Positions 12,380-12,446 of a stretch of 12,446 bases of DNA are shown here, piece after piece (within the stretch, counting starts at the first letter, position 1; each line of letters starts with the position of its first letter). This stretch comes from JANNGZ01 sp031404155. Lineage in GTDB: Bacteria; Pseudomonadota; Gammaproteobacteria; Burkholderiales; Burkholderiaceae_C. The translations under genes and the position numbers were made by a program. The stretch spans positions 1 through 12,446 of the forward strand of contig JANNGZ010000499.1 in assembly GCA_031404155.1 (NCBI GenBank). The letters are read 5' to 3'. The notes beneath the pieces were generated by a model. That model was not told where the DNA came from and made no database searches. It worked only from the letters and a program-made list of their open reading frames with translations.

Positions 12380-12389
12380 TTTCCGGAAA
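12380..12389. promoter_or_regulatory. Palindrome TTTCCGGAAA upstream of the DUF2917-like gene
   Basis: A perfect 10-bp palindrome lies 54 bases before the DUF2917-like start and 35 bases before the possible gene at the right edge. It could be an operator in a divergent control region. There is no supporting promoter on either side. Confidence 0.25.
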
Positions 12390-12423
12390 TGACTTCGCGG
12401 CCCCACACTGATTCTCAAACCGC

Positions 12424-12446
12424 ATGAATACCCCGATCCGCCAACG
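12424..12446 (+). CDS. Possible start of a gene running off the window
   Basis: ATG at 12424 opens MNTPIRQ and stays open to the edge. It is divergent from the DUF2917-like gene, with a 97-base gap. In Burkholderiales DUF2917 genes are, as I recall, often next to LysR-type regulators, but seven codons cannot show this. No ribosome binding site is visible. Confidence 0.3.

Noticed and set aside
1..12446. tRNA, rRNA, riboswitch or insertion sequence
   Set aside because: Gaps between genes were read on both strands. No cloverleaf, rRNA segment, known riboswitch core or transposase was seen.

Overview
The window is GC-rich and almost fully coding, with heavy third-position G/C. Its gene set (Ior-type molybdenum hydroxylase, compact sox cluster, DUF2917-like protein, short TfoX-like protein) and its extragenic palindromes suggest a betaproteobacterium of the order Burkholderiales, of the Rubrivivax/Leptothrix/Comamonadaceae type. 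That placement is inferred from gene style; no rRNA or marker gene is present.

Left part (1-5377, all plus strand). The window opens in the last codons of the 2Fe-2S subunit of an aldehyde oxidase/xanthine dehydrogenase-type enzyme. After a short palindromic spacer comes its large Tat-exported molybdopterin subunit (isoquinoline 1-oxidoreductase beta type). The periplasmic thiosulfate-oxidation genes follow: soxX, a repeat-filled spacer, soxY, soxZ and soxA, then an unrecognised conserved-looking gene. SoxX and SoxA form the c-type cytochrome that couples sulfur substrates onto the SoxYZ carrier. soxB and soxCD are not in the window. The SoxY here lacks the usual GGCGG tail and ends AACIE. 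A large inverted repeat (5397-5506) separates this block from the next, convergent one.

Middle part (5573-9198, minus strand). Four closely spaced genes read leftward: a core-MetE-like zinc methyltransferase, a rubredoxin, a class I SAM-dependent methyltransferase-like protein and a methylenetetrahydrofolate reductase-like protein. Together they look like an undescribed methyl/one-carbon transfer module with its own redox carrier. A divergent TetR-family regulator (9484-10359) with a long histone-H1-like N-terminal tail is the natural candidate regulator. The 285-bp intergenic region holds three copies of CCGGTAT and a plausible sigma-70-type promoter for tetR. This module is the best candidate here for an uncharacterised system.

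Right part (10417-12446). A LuxR-type HTH protein with a low-complexity, repeat-containing N-terminus and a coiled coil is followed by a possible remnant of a decayed minus-strand gene. Next come a TfoX N-terminal-domain protein with a basic tail and a minus-strand DUF2917-like gene broken by a single-base frameshift, whose tail overlaps the TfoX tail in the opposite direction. A plus-strand gene may begin in the last 23 bases.
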